DNA of 64,000 bases, taken from contig UYJD01000002.1 in the NCBI GenBank assembly GCA_900618795.1, forward strand, positions 1,368,101 to 1,432,100, given 5' to 3'. The position numbers and the translations under genes are program-made. The DNA comes from Cyanodermella asteris (Eukaryota > Ascomycota > Lecanoromycetes > Ostropales > Stictidaceae). The notes beneath the pieces are model-generated. The model made no database searches. It was not told the origin of the DNA and saw only the letters and a program-made list of their open reading frames with translations. Shown piece by piece: positions 1-11,570 of the stretch (the stretch's first letter is position 1; every line of letters begins with the position of its first letter).

Positions 1-901
1 CTCGATTGCAATATCAGACGAAACTGCTTCATTTATGCTGCGTCAAGAGATAGCGCAGTGTCTCCCCGCGTGTCCTGTGCGACGCGTGGAAACGACAGCA
101 CGTGATTTGACACACGCGCTACGTCCGAAAGGTCCTCTTGCATTATTGCAAAGGGTGTTATTCATCGATCTCAGACTCTGTCTCTCGCAAGCCCTAGAAC
201 GGCGGGATTCTAGCGGTGTAGATCTCAAATAATTCTGAGCTGGCGAGCTGACACACGATCACCACTTTCTTGGCATCGCCGACTTTCCACGATTCTCACT
301 GGATGGAACTGTAGCACTGCTAAGCCTGGTTCCGCAAGGCGCGAGGACCCTCTCTTCTCTTGTTCGGTTCCTTATCCATTGTGGTCTTCTCCTCGGCCTT
401 GCCACTTATCGTTCAACGAGCACAGACGACGTCAATGTATGCCCCGCATCAACACCGAGTCCAATACCAAGCTCACTGAGCTTGCCATGGAGCACTATGG
501 GGCTGTCGTGACGACGTGCCAACGCGTTCGAGAACTGTTTAAGCTTGAAAGCTTACTATGCCTTGCCGCACAGTCGTGAAACTAAGCAAGTGCTGAGCGA
601 AGACCCTCGCTTTTCTTTCCTGAGTTTCGGTTTTCCGCCTTCCATATTTTCTCGATATCAAGGATTTCCGACCTTGTGCGGCTATAAAAGTGCCACTTCA
701 GAGGCGATCGCGTCCATTCAAGTAATATCCTGATTGCTCTCATGCAAGCCCTGTATCTTTTTGATTGCCACTACTTCTTTCGCACTGCCCTGCGTTTGCT
801 CTCCGTCGCGACAGTCGTAAGCCCTCTGCACGGATAGAAGCACCAACCCCTTGTGGCAGTCTCAAGCCTTTCAGGCAGCCAACCGAGCGCTCCTGTTCAG
901 C
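1..901. other. Left-edge intergenic region, promoter side of permease
   Basis: No gene is supported here. Reading frames of about 60 codons occur on both strands but show no recognisable domain, splice structure or signal peptide. The right third should hold the promoter and 5' leader of the permease that starts at 902. A gene running in from the left cannot be excluded, because the edge cuts the context. Confidence 0.5.
683..689 (+). promoter_or_regulatory. TATA-like box of the amino-acid permease
   Basis: The sequence TATAAAA lies about 215 bases before the chosen ATG at 902, in the right orientation and followed by a pyrimidine-rich stretch. Position and sequence suit a fungal TATA element, but this is motif evidence only. 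Confidence 0.4.
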
Positions 902-2666
902 ATGGCGACCACCGGCTTCTCCATCGAGAAGGATGCTCTCAGCGAAAAGCATCCCGCGGTTCGGGAGGACGACGCTGCCTTCAACGAATCGCAAAACGAG
1001 TTCAAACCCGTCTACGACAGCACTCACCGCAAGCTCAAACCCAGGCACATTCAGCTAATTGGCATCGGTGGAACAATCGGCACCGCCCTTTACGTGGCGA
1101 TTGGTCAGGGTCTCATAGCCGGAGGGCCGGGTTCTCTGTTCCTGGCGTTTACCATATGGTGCAGTTTCATCTTGGCGGTCACAAACTGCATGGCGGAGAT
1201 GGTAACCTACCTTCCAATTTCCTCCCCATTCATCAGGTTTGCCGGCCGTTTCGTCGATGAGGCCTTTGGTGTGGCTGCCGGCTACAACTTCTTCATTTTC
1301 GAGGCCATGCTCGTACCGTTTGAGATCACGGCCTGCAATGTCATCATCCATTTTTGGAGTGACATCGTCCCGGCTGGAGGCATCATTGCAATCGTCCTTG
1401 TCCTATATGCGTGAGTGAATTCTGAACCCGATATCCCGACATGCACTGACCACCGCAGCGTCATCAATTTCTTCGCTGTCAAATGGTACGGAGAATCCGA
1501 GTTCTGGCTGTCCATGGGCAAAGTTCTTCTGTCCGTCGGCTTGATCTTCTTCACGTTCATCGCGATGCTCGGTGGCAATCCGCTTCACGACAGGTACGGT
1601 TTCCGCTTTTGGCGAGAACCTGGGGCCTTTGCCGAGTTCTACACTGTAGGCAATCTAGGCCGCTTCATGGGTTTCCTCCAATGTCTGATTCAAGCCTCTT
1701 TTACGATCGCCGGTCCCGACTACGTCTCCATGGCAGCCGGAGAAGCTGAGAATCCGAGAGTCGTGATGCCAAACGCATACAACGCCGTATTCTATCGCCT
1801 GAGCGCTTTCTTCATTCTCGGTGCGCTATGTGTCGGGATCAACGTCCCCTACGACAACAAGGAGCTCATCGACGCCTTCGAAAATGGCCTCCCCGGCGCC
1901 GCCGCATCCCCTTACGTCGTCGCCATGCAGCGCCTGAGCATCCAAGGGCTCCCGCACATCGTCAACGCGATGGTCCTGGGCGCCGCGTTCTCCGCGGGCA
2001 ACAGCTACGTCTACTGCGCCTCGCGCTCGCTCTACGGCCTCGCACTCGAGGGCAAAGCCCCGCGCTTCATGACCAAATGCACGCGCGCCGGAGTCCCGTA
2101 CTACTGCGTCGGCGTCGTCCTGCTCATCGCCCTCCTCTCCTTCCTCCAGCTGAGCCAGAGCTCCTCGGTCGTCCTGAAGTGGTTCGTCAACCTCGTAACC
2201 GCGTCCCAGCTGATCAACTTCTGCGTCATGGCCTTTACCTACACCCGCTTCAAGAGGGCTTGGGAGGCGCAGGGTCGCAGCCGCGATTCTCTGCCACACA
2301 AGAGTTGGGGACAGCCGTTTTGTGCGTGGTATGCTCTTGCGGGCTGCTTCGTCATGACGTTTGTGAGCGGATACACGGTCTTCTTGCCCGGCAACTGGGA
2401 CGTCCCGACGTTCTTCTTCTCGTACACCATGATTGGTGTCTTCCCTGTGCTGTTCCTGGGGTGGAAGCTGGTCAAGGGGACGAAGTGGGTCGAATTGACG
2501 GAGGCGGACCTCGACAAGGACGTGGATGAGATTGAGGAGTATACGAGGACTTATGTGGCGTCGCCGCCGAAGTGAGTCCCTGCACAGATGGCTATGATTT
2601 GGTGTTGTTTGCTAATGTGTTTGCAGGAACAAGTTCTTTGCTTTTTTGGATAAGCTTGTTACATAG
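902..2666 (+). CDS. Amino-acid permease (APC superfamily, fungal YAT type)
   Basis: Encodes about 553 residues in three exons (902-1410, 1459-2571, 2627-2666), with introns of 48 and 55 nt that have GT..AG ends and restore frame. The family imports amino acids by proton symport at the plasma membrane. Residues 50-70 hold the first-helix motif IGIGGTIGTALYVAIG, and about twelve hydrophobic segments follow, including the conserved GPDYVSMAAGEAENPR stretch. The N-terminal tail is hydrophilic, as is usual. The last exon adds NKFFAFLDKLVT, a normal short C-tail. MATTGFSIEKD was chosen as start because the upstream in-frame methionine lies in a region with little coding character. Substrate preference cannot be read from sequence. 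The gene looks intact. Confidence 0.93.
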
Positions 2667-3025
2667 ACCGGCCATGAAACGGTCCCAGAGAAGTGCAGAT
2701 GACCCCCTGCCCGCTCGACGAGCAATTCCCCGGCCAGATCAAAGATCTTACTCTTTCGCAGCACCTGCAGGTACACGACGACTTGAGACGGTCAAATCTG
2801 TGTCCAGTAACAAGACAATGGATTATCTGCCGTCAAGGACATGTCCGCCCACCTCGGTTCTCTGAAGGATTGTGAGGCATGCTCAATCTATCAGATCACC
2901 TCTGCACATTTACAACCACAGTACAACCCAAAATCTGACGAGACCAACGGCATCTATGACATCACCTACGCCTCCATCGCTGCTGACACATTGTCGCCAT
3001 GATATATCTCGCTGCAGATGTATGC

Positions 3026-4980
3026 CTAGGTGTGGCACATCCCCAGAATGCCCTCCCAAGGTTCCAGCGAAATCTTGCCTTTCCCCGGCTTGTCGACCTT
3101 GCCAGGCACATAGTTGCCGGCCACCCACTGAGATATATGCAATGAATCCTCAACCACAAACTCCTTCTCCTGGCCCGTGAAGTTCAACACCACCAACCAT
3201 TTCGCATTGGCGGAATTGATCCTCAAATACGCAAAGACACCATCCGATCCATCCGCGACCACCTCGTAGTCGCCGTATACAAACACGTCCTTGTGCTCCT
3301 TTCTCGACCGCAGTCCTCTCTGCCAGAACTTCCACACGCTCATGCCGCCATCCTCGCCTTCGCCGTTGCTGTCGACCTGGTTTGCGAAGTTGAATTTTTC
3401 GTAATCGTCGTTCACGACCATCCAGGGCTTCGCTCCTTCACCGCAGAAACCGGCGTTTGCGGTGTCGTCCCACTGCACCGGGTTCCGAGCGTGGTCTCTT
3501 GCTTTGCGGGCGATGATCGTGCGTGCCTCTTGCAGTTTCTTCTCGTCTCCTCCGGCCATCCGCTGGCTCTTGTTCCAGAAGTTGATCGTATCAATGTCCT
3601 TGTACTCGCTCACGTCGGTACCGGGAGGCAGGTTGCGCATCCCGATCTCTTCGCCTTGGTAAACATATAGTGTGCCGCTCAGCGTCGTCTGCATCAGAGC
3701 CAACAGCTTTGCGCCCTTGACTCGCCATTCATCGCTGTCGTCCGTGTACCGGCTGACGCTGCGCGGGTTATCGTGATTCTCAATGAAGACGCTGTTCCAG
3801 CCGTCCTTCCTGATTATTGCTTCCTGCCACTTGGTCACGATCGCTGCCAGGTCCTTTGGCGTCCAGTCCTTCATCGTCATGCGGACTTGCCCGGGCACGT
3901 CGTCGATTGCGACGATGTCGAAGATGAAAATCATCTGAAGTTCGCGGTTTTCGGAGCCGACGACCTTCAAAATCTCGTCCTCGTCCTTTACGAACGGCAT
4001 CTCGCCCACCGTGATCGCATCGTACCTGTCCAGCACCCTGTCGTAAATCTCCTTCAGATACTCGTGCAGCCGGGGTCCGTTGGCAAAATGCATCCAGCCA
4101 GGCTGGTACTCGTGCGGCGGCGGCAACTGCTCCGGCGCATCCGGGAACGTCTGCACCTTGCTGATGTGGTTGATGACATCCATTCTGAAGCCGCTCGCGC
4201 CGCGCTCGAGCCAGAAGATCATGACATCGTGCACCGCGGCCCGCACGTCCGGATTCTCCCAGTTCAGATCCGGCTGCTCCGGGGTGAAGAGACTCAAGTA
4301 GAATTCCTGCGTGTCCTCGTCCCACGTCCACGCACTGTTCTCCTCGCCCAGGATCTGCGCCCAGTTGTTCGGCGGCAGCGGCCTGCCGCCCTCGCCCTTG
4401 CCGCGGGCGGGCTTCCAGATGTACCAGTCCCGCTTCGGGCCGTCCTTTGAGCTTCTGGACTCGCGGAACCAGGCGTGTTCGTGGGACGTGTGGTTGACGA
4501 CCAGGTCCATCATGAGCTTCATGTCTCGGGCTTTGAGCTCGGAGACGAGGCTGTCGAGGTCGTCGAGCGTGCCGTACCGGGGATCGATGTTCTTGTAGTC
4601 GGAAATGTCGTAGCCCATGTCGTGTAGGGGCGAGGGGTACATTGGCGAGATCCAGAGGACATTGGCGCCGAGGGAGTGTATGTGAGGTAGCTTCGAAATT
4701 ATGCCTGGGATGTCGCCCCAGCCGTCGTTGTTCGAGTCTTTGAAAGATGCTGGGTAGACCTGCGGGGAGAGTGAGCTCGAGACGAAGCTTTGGGGTCGAT
4801 TATAGACATTTGAAGGTGTTTAGCATGAATGAGACGATCGGTTCGACGCAACTTGTGTTTGATTTTCAAACATCGATGCTGCAGTCGCCTCTAGGGCAGA
4901 TGACCGTGAAATGAGCATACTTGATAGACCACGGCCTCCTTCCACCACCGGTGCTTGACTGCATCTGCAGCATACGTCAT
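3026..4980 (-). CDS. GH13 alpha-glucosidase / oligo-1,6-glucosidase
   Basis: Two exons (4980-4921 and 4759-3026) encode about 597 residues, close to the usual maltase length. The 161-nt intron interrupts the conserved N-terminal strand between AVVYQ and VYPASFKDSNNDGWGD. All four GH13 regions are visible: region I DLVVNHTSHEHAWF, region II GFRMDVINH with the nucleophile Asp, region III TVGEMPF with the acid Glu, and region IV FIENHDNPR. There is no signal peptide, so it probably acts inside the cell on maltose or isomaltose-type sugars. No sugar transporter is adjacent; the neighbour is an amino-acid permease, convergent with this gene. No lesion was seen. Confidence 0.95.
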
Positions 4981-5773
4981 GTTGAGTTGTATACGACTTG
5001 ACAAGACCTGAAGCAGGTGAGAATGAATGGTATGTAGTTGTGAAAAGAAAAGAAATAAGAGGGGCTTTCATGGAGGGGTCGACAATGCACTCGTTGTGCT
5101 CAGTTCAATGATGCATGATGTGGAGACCCTGGCAAGGCCTAGCGGGCGCAAATTGAGCCCATGGACTGCTACAGCATATGCGTGTCTGTGGCAGGTTGAA
5201 TCATTAGTAGCCCTGCAAGGATATTCATAGCATGGTTTCGCGATATGTCGAAGTTGACAACCACGGCGTGAAGACGTTGGTGCTTCGTGGTCGGAATTTT
5301 GTATTGCATGCGGCCGGGGGTTTCAATTCGCCACCAACGTGGCCAAGCTGGAGAAAGTCGTTCTTCGCGTTCTACTCAAGTCTTGTTCTGCAACGCTTTT
5401 GTTCCGAATGAAAGTTATAACAGACAAAGCTTGTACGATTGCAGTAAATATATGGGGTTGGATCATTCCATCTATTCGATTAGGCATAATCCCTCAAATC
5501 CCATCACATCCTTCTCACATCAATCGTACATGTACACGCTGGCTCGCGAATTGCGTAAAGCTCCGTGCGTACCGCTGCATTTGTACTCGTATGCACAATC
5601 TGGTTCAATGACACTAACAGTCGATCAATGATCAAGGCCATGGCCATTCCCAAGAACGCCTGGTATCGTGCTTTCCCATTCCACGTCGCTATGCAAGTGC
5701 AGCAAGGTTTGAACTCAAAAGAGGAGTTATCTCAGAAAACGAATATACGAAATTGTCAGAACTGGGCGATTGC
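4981..5773. other. Intergenic region upstream of the alpha-glucosidase
   Basis: About 790 bases with only short open frames. The part next to 4980 should carry the alpha-glucosidase promoter; the rest borders the 3' end of the next minus-strand gene. No RNA gene, repeat or transposon remnant was recognised. Confidence 0.5.
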
Positions 5774-6973
5774 TCATCTCCGGCTGCTTCGCCGGTCGGA
5801 TTGACGAGTATGCCGTGTTCTTCGGTCATCACTTGACTCGCTACCTGGAAAGTTGTTAGTCGAAGGTTCTGCGCTTTTCAAAGGTCGTAACTCACTTGCG
5901 CTTGTACTGTAGTCGTACGTGTAGTCGCTGTATGTGTATGCAGTGCTCTCTTTTTCTTCCTGCTTTCTGTCATGGCGTCGTTTGAGACCGAGGACCAGAG
6001 CGACGGCGGCCAGAATACCAGCGACTCCAGCCCACCCTTTCTTGCTTTCACCTCCACCTCCACCGCCTCCAGCGGGGAAGATGCCGAAACGCTTCTTAGG
6101 CGGGCGGGTAGAACCACCCGAGTGATGGTGTCCTTCGTAGATTTCGGTGACCTCGGTCTTCCTCTTTGGGCGGAACAAGTCCAGGAAGCTCCTGGCGCAG
6201 TAGCACATGATCAACAGGATCAGAATGATGATACCTGCCAAAACACCAATGACAATGCCGGCAATCGCACCCCCGGAGAGACTCGAGCCCGAGGTGCTAG
6301 TGACTGCGCCCATGCCGGAAGATGTTGCTGTCGCGGGCACGAGGAACGGAACCGTGCTCGTAGCACCGTTGGTTGTGATAACGGTGTATGTTGAGATGCT
6401 CGTTGGTCGAATCGGTGCCGAAACCGAGACCGTTGCGACAGCCGGGACACCTCCCGTCGTGGCGCCGTTGTTCAAACAGAAACCTGAGTTACAAAACTGC
6501 CCAGAACTGCAGCAGGTGCTTCCGCACGTCTGCTGGCCCATCTGCACATTGCAAGTCGGTTCTGCCTGTGATGCTCCAGCGGTGACTGTGACCGTGACTG
6601 TTGGCGAGCCAGCTGCTTGCAATGAGTATACGTTCGTTATAGTTTTGGGGACTTCTTCTGTCGTGACATAGACAGAAGTGAAGAGCTGCCAATTACCTCC
6701 TGCGGCTGCTGCCGGGGTTGGTCCACTGCCACTGGCACAAACGGCCCAGTTGTTGCTGTCTGTTGTGCAGTGCTGATCTGATACACAGCAGACCTGTCCT
6801 TGCCATCCACACGGGTTGGCGCATTGCCTAGCCTCGAGCGCATTGCCATGCGGGATTGGCGCAGATGATGCCAGTCGAGGGTATGGGTTGGCTGTGACAA
6901 TGGCTGAAGTGGCGAGAAGCGAGGCTGTCAGGAATGTCGTCGCCGAGCTGGCGTGCAACGGTGAGAAGCGCAT
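5774..6973 (-). CDS. Cys-rich, Ser/Thr-rich single-pass cell-surface protein
   Basis: Read through, the frame gives 399 residues. Order: signal peptide (about 1-28, ending near IVTANPYP), a first Cys cluster (CANPCGWQGQVCC), a Thr/Val-rich stretch, a second Cys cluster (TCGSTCCSSGQFC), a Ser/Thr stem, one transmembrane helix (about 235-260, SGGAIAGIVIGVLAGI onward), then a basic cytoplasmic tail with a poly-Gly run. This layout resembles fungal wall-anchored sensors or mucin-like membrane proteins, but no named domain was recognised. A likely 51-nt intron at 5845-5895 (GTGAGT donor, GACTAAC branch, TTTCCAG acceptor) is in frame; splicing gives 382 residues and changes only the tail. Confidence 0.78.
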   Translation of the reverse strand: MRFSPLHASSATTFLTASLLATSAIVTANPYPRLASSAPIPHGNALEARQCANPCGWQGQVCCVSDQHCTTDSNNWAVCASGSGPTPAAAAGGNWQLFTSVYVTTEEVPKTITNVYSLQAAGSPTVTVTVTAGASQAEPTCNVQMGQQTCGSTCCSSGQFCNSGFCLNNGATTGGVPAVATVSVSAPIRPTSISTYTVITTNGATSTVPFLVPATATSSGMGAVTSTSGSSLSGGAIAGIVIGVLAGIIILILLIMCYCARSFLDLFRPKRKTEVTEIYEGHHHSGGSTRPPKKRFGIFPAGGGGGGGESKKGWAGVAGILAAVALVLGLKRRHDRKQEEKESTAYTYSDYTYDYSTSASELRPLKSAEPSTNNFPGSESSDDRRTRHTRQSDRRSSRR

Positions 6974-7963
6974 GGTGGGGAGGCTGTAGAGTGTATTCCG
7001 CGTGGTCGCAAGGAATGGAATGGAGATGGGTGGTCTCGAGGGCTCGTGGTCCCGAGCTCAAGCTGAACCTGAGACCTTTGAAGATGCCGTGGAATGTGCG
7101 TCTCCAGATAGATATGAGGCCCTTGAAGCGTCCTGTCTTCCCCTCCGATAGCCTGGTGCCCAACTCGAAGCTGCTCTGTGAAGCTCCTCCGCCGCTTCGC
7201 CGACCGTTCGAGGACCTCGGATGACGGGCGAGGTTGGTGATGGTGAGTTGACGAGGGTATCGAGGTCGATCTGTACGAGAAGTGAGAATGCGAACAATGT
7301 CTTGGTGATGCGAGGTTGGGGAGAGCAAGCAAGTGCGGAACTTGGTCTTGCAGTCTACTTCCCAGCCGCCTTCTGTCTACCCAGCCACCAGCGACGCTCT
7401 GCCGCCCCGCCGAACCACGTCAGGCACAGATGCAGCTCGTGGTCGAATCGCACACTGCCGATCGAGAGTCGACTTGCTGTTAGTCGTTATGCGGAGAGAA
7501 ACACCAAATGTCCAAAGGGGTCGTGGACGTCTGAATTCGGCGAGAATCATCCTGGTGGTGTTCGGCGCTTCTGGGAGTGATGTGCACTCTCCTGTTGTTT
7601 TCGTTGCCCCGGCAGCCCGCGCCCGGCCGTCCCGCTGACGCACCGCCATGCATCTTTCATCCTTCAGCTGCCTCGTCAGCTTGCAACGCAAATTCACCTC
7701 TTCATACCTTACTGACTATTATATGCCATTGTGCATATAAGTTTAGATGGCCAATCCCACAACTGGCTTGCATCACTCTGGCAGGATGATAATATAGATT
7801 ATGGTGAGCTCGTCAACGGCTGCAACCGCCACTCAACGCACTGGACACGGTGCTGACATGATATTTATGCTTCGTCAGATTTAGTATCGCATGTTCGTTT
7901 ATTCTTATATCTAATTGAAAGACGCTTTTCTAGCTCACCGATGCTTCTTGTATGTGAGAAGCC
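6974..7963. other. Intergenic region between surface protein and O-methyltransferase
   Basis: Roughly 1 kb. The half nearest 6973 is GC-rich and should hold the surface-protein promoter; the half nearest 7963 is more AT-rich and is the methyltransferase 3' flank. Several open frames of 80-165 codons overlap on both strands, but none has a consistent intron/exon reading or a recognisable motif. Confidence 0.5.
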
Positions 7964-9227
7964 TTATACTAGCACTGCTTCAACCACACTTCTGGTGGTT
8001 GTTGGTATCGAATGTACCTTGACCAACCTCAGTCCTTCCTCGGCCAGAAGCTCCTCCCAATCTACCACGCTTCTCTCCTTTGCTCCCAGCTCGACCATCA
8101 TGCAGATGTCAATGGCTGATATCTGCGGTGAACAATCAGTCTCTGGCAGAACCAGCTCGCTGAGGAACAGAGTGCTGTAGCCAGGCTTCATGGCGGCAGC
8201 AAGCTGCTTCAGGATTCGCTTTGCATCCACTTCCGGCCAGTCATGCAAGATTGAGCCCATGAAGTACATCTTGGCGTTCTTGACTGGTTGCTCCGTGAAA
8301 GCATCGTGCGCTTGGTAAGTGATTTTCTCGTCGACAGCTTTCTGATCATTTGCCAAGGCGATGGTGGCAGGCAGATCTTGCACAACGAGTTCGCCCTCGA
8401 CGTCCGGGTAACGCCTGCGGAATTCTCGTACGTCTTGCCCGAGACTACCACCAACATCCACCAACAAAGCAGAGCTGCCGTCCCAAGCGCTGACCATGTC
8501 ATCGACATTGCGCACGTCGAGCCAGCTTCGAGTACCGTGGACGCCCAGCTCCATAAGCACGCCAAATTCATCGCTTGCCCGCTTATGCTCGGGCAATTGC
8601 AGCCAGTCAAAAAAGCTCTCACCAGGCTTGCCTAGTGCTTTTTGGAAAACGGTGTCCCTAGCATCGCGAGGACATATGTATTCTCGCTGCTGCAGCCACG
8701 ATGGCGCCTGGGCGAAGATTGGCATGTATCTGTTGGCGGCCTCGCGGAAGCCGACACAGTTCTTCGGATCTGAAAGGATAACACTGAGTTCGGTGGGCCC
8801 GAAACGATCTCCATCAAAGTCTGCAAGAACTTGATGCGCTGCGAGGTGGCGAGCGATTCGTCTCACGAGCTCAGACTCGGCTTTCAAAGGCTTTGCAAGA
8901 TCTTCCACGGTCTTTGGTGGCGCGTCTTTGGAACCCAGTGAGGCAAAGAGGCGCATGTTGTCCGCGATTATGAGGCAACATATCAATGTGGGCTATCTAC
9001 TTGTTGGCGGAAATCGACTAGGAAAGCCGAAGGCGAAGGACAAGGGTTGCACTTACCTCGCTGAAAGTGATACGCTTGATACTGTCGAATGGGTCCTCAA
9101 GACGACGAACAAGCTTCTGAGCTTCGGCAAGTACAGTAGTTCTAGCATTATCATCGCCGTCAAACGACTTTGCGTTGATGTGCGAGAGCTGCTGTGCAAA
9201 TAGGCTGGCGTTGAGTGCAATAGACAT
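7964..9227 (-). CDS. Class I SAM-dependent O-methyltransferase (COMT-like)
   Basis: Two exons (9227-9057 and 8992-7964) joined over a 64-nt intron give about 399 residues, normal for fungal plant-COMT-like enzymes. The N-terminal half is the helical dimerisation domain. The C-terminal half is the Rossmann fold, with the SAM loop LLVDVGGSLGQD and the catalytic-base region SILHDWPEVDAKRIL, where His is the expected general base. These enzymes transfer a methyl group to a hydroxyl of an aromatic small molecule. It follows the FAD monooxygenase on the same strand and lies near the PKS, which argues for polyketide tailoring. The start MSIALNASLF was chosen because the upstream sequence in that frame lacks coding character. 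Confidence 0.92.
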
Positions 9228-10228
9228 GTTGGAAACCACGGCAGAGCTACTATTGGAGCAGAGAAACAGAAATGACACACCGAGGACTGGCCGACAGCAA
9301 CACAGAGCTTTACAGCGGTGACCGGTCTGAATGACCGCCATGACTTGTGTAGCGTAGTGATGTTCTTGGTACCGGGCTGAGCTGGCGCCCGGGTCTGTCC
9401 ATGAAAGCCTAGTCAATCCGGCGACAAGCAGGACCCGCCCGACTCCCAATGAATCCTGTGTCTCGTTCTTCCTGCCTGTCGAAAAGCGATCCTGCCGATC
9501 AAGGCGGACGCATTACTGTTCTGCACTAACTCATGCACGTTGATGGCAGGATTGTGTCATACAGGGCCTTAAATGCAATACTCGCTGCTTATCGGTGGTA
9601 CAAATAGTCTGAGACCCTCAACCGCCAAAGCTGCTGGAAAAGAATCACAGGATACTTACAGGGACACTTGCAGATCATCACGGGAAGTGGACACTCTCTG
9701 CAGGAGGTGTGACCTTGAGGATGGTTTTAAGGATGCAGGTGGTGGAGTCGTTGTGTAAGAAGTAGCTGAATACGGGATCGAGCCATACTCGATGTCTGCT
9801 GGACCACGAGAGGTGCGTGGTCTGCCAAGCCCTTCCCTGGACTCCCTAAGCAGTGATCGCAATCAGGTGGGTTTAGCGACAAGGTACAGTTGATCCCCAC
9901 TTGGCCCGTATCAACTACAGCGAATCTCCAGCGGCTGACGAAAGCATGCACTCGCCCGTCTTGGCGCTGTCTCCACCTCATCCTCAAGCTGAAGGAACAC
10001 CACTGCTTCATGCTCAACATCGCGAATTGAAGCGCGTCTGTGACCACAGCAGCCATCAACGCACTTTTATAGGATCGCTGACTAGCAGTTCTGCCCGCGG
10101 ATCAGGGAGCAACATCTCCGATTCACGTCTCAGCCAATCAAAGTCTACGAAAAGAAGCTCCCTCCGACAGGTGCTCTGCAAGCTTCCACTCCCCACCATC
10201 AACCCCGAGATCAGGCGAAACCGACTTT
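9228..10228. other. Intergenic region, O-methyltransferase promoter
   Basis: About 1 kb between the 3' end of the FAD monooxygenase and the start of the O-methyltransferase. Open frames here are mostly antisense or out-of-frame continuations of the monooxygenase. No independent gene or regulatory repeat was recognised. Confidence 0.5.
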
Positions 10229-11570
10229 TCATGCGGGTGACACCGCTGCTTTCTGGTGCATTTCAAGAAGACAGCGAGAGTTTCGAGCCTCCGAGTACCG
10301 GAATTGCATCTCCCGTTCTGCCGCCAAATTCAGGTTTGTTTGTGCCAGCTCTGAACGTTTCAAGCCGCTGGTCCTGGTCACCTGTTGAATGTGGTGAGCG
10401 CGTGCTTTTCGGGCATTCTCATACATTTCGAGGCGTGCGGGAACTGCATCTTTGCCCGTGTCCCTACCCAGGAAGATGCCGATCGATACGGCATCTTCGA
10501 TGGCTTGTGCACCACCTTGACCCAGATCTACCAAAGTCAGCTCCATGGCTCTGAAGGAACGAACAACGCAAGTACTTACGAGGCAGAAATGGATGAGCCG
10601 CGTCTCCAAGTAAAGCTAACCTGCCACGTGTCCACTTCGGTAATGGATCCATGTCCATTAAGGGATACAGCCGAATCTGACTGGGATCAGCATGGCTCAA
10701 GATTGTTTGGACTTCGCCACAAAAGTCTCGATAAATGGAACTGAGAGTATCTTTGCTGCCTGATTGGTTCCAGTCTCCATCTAGGTGCGTTGAAGATAGC
10801 TTTGCCGGATGAATGGCCACAAAATTCAAGGTTTTGTTGCCATCGCATGGATAGCAGACTAGCTTGATGTCTTCTCCTGCCCAGACTGACAGAGTGTCTG
10901 GAGCTTCACAGACCGCCCTAGTGACTGGGTCTTGCAGAAGTATGTCTCGTGGGATGAGGAAACGGAAGCAGTTGTAGCCAGCTGAGAATGGCGCGAAGGC
11001 TATGCCATGGTTGCCCATAAGCGACAAGCGGGTGATCGAATGAAGTCCATCGGCACCCAGGATAATGTCTCCTTCGACGTCTGTGCCGTTTTCGAGGCTC
11101 ACTATGGCGTTTTGGCTACTCCCATCCACCGAGATCACTCGTGCTGAGGTCACGATCTTCACAGGTGGTCCACTGCGATCGACATGCTCAGCAAGTGCTT
11201 TCAACCCACTGTGGAGCCTTTGTCGATGGATCATTTGCCATGGCGAAGGATACTCGTCCTTGGAGAACACGTCATTGACCTCCACCTGGCCATCCGAAGA
11301 AAATTGCCTCCAGCCAAGGCACATATTGGCTCCATGTTCTTCCGGGACGAAACCAAGATCGCGGAGCAGACCGTTGATGTTTGGGGGCAGAAAAATCGCT
11401 GCACCGGTCTCCTGATTCAGCTGGGACTGTTCAAAAATCTAGATTTCGCCGGTCAGTCGAATCCCTGCTGATGCCTCGGCGTGATCTACCTTGACGTTAT
11501 GGCCTTGTCCACGCAAGGCTATAGCAGCACAAAGACCACCAATGCCGGAGCCGACGATCAAAATGTCCAT
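10229..11570 (-). CDS. FAD-dependent monooxygenase (salicylate hydroxylase-like)
   Basis: Three exons (11570-11490, 11438-10580, 10527-10229) encode about 412 residues, normal for the group A flavin hydroxylases (PF01494 type). The introns of 51 and 52 nt restore exact family motifs: the first rebuilds GQGHNVK joined to IFEQSQL, the second rebuilds [22 protein letters not shown]. Visible motifs are the N-terminal dinucleotide-binding GSGIGGL, the middle GADGLHS (DG motif) and the FAD-ribityl GDAAHP. The enzyme would use NAD(P)H and O2 to hydroxylate or oxidatively decarboxylate an aromatic substrate. It is divergent from the PKS across about 1 kb and upstream of an O-methyltransferase on the same strand, so polyketide tailoring is the best inference. 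It looks intact. Confidence 0.92.

Noticed and set aside
3773-4450. Long plus-strand frame across the alpha-glucosidase
   Set aside because: Antisense shadow of a confident GH13 gene; composition is Arg/Leu/Val-rich, as expected of a mirror frame.
9901-10554. Plus-strand frame of 217 codons across the FAD monooxygenase 3' end
   Set aside because: Most of it is antisense to well-supported exons and it has no motif of its own.
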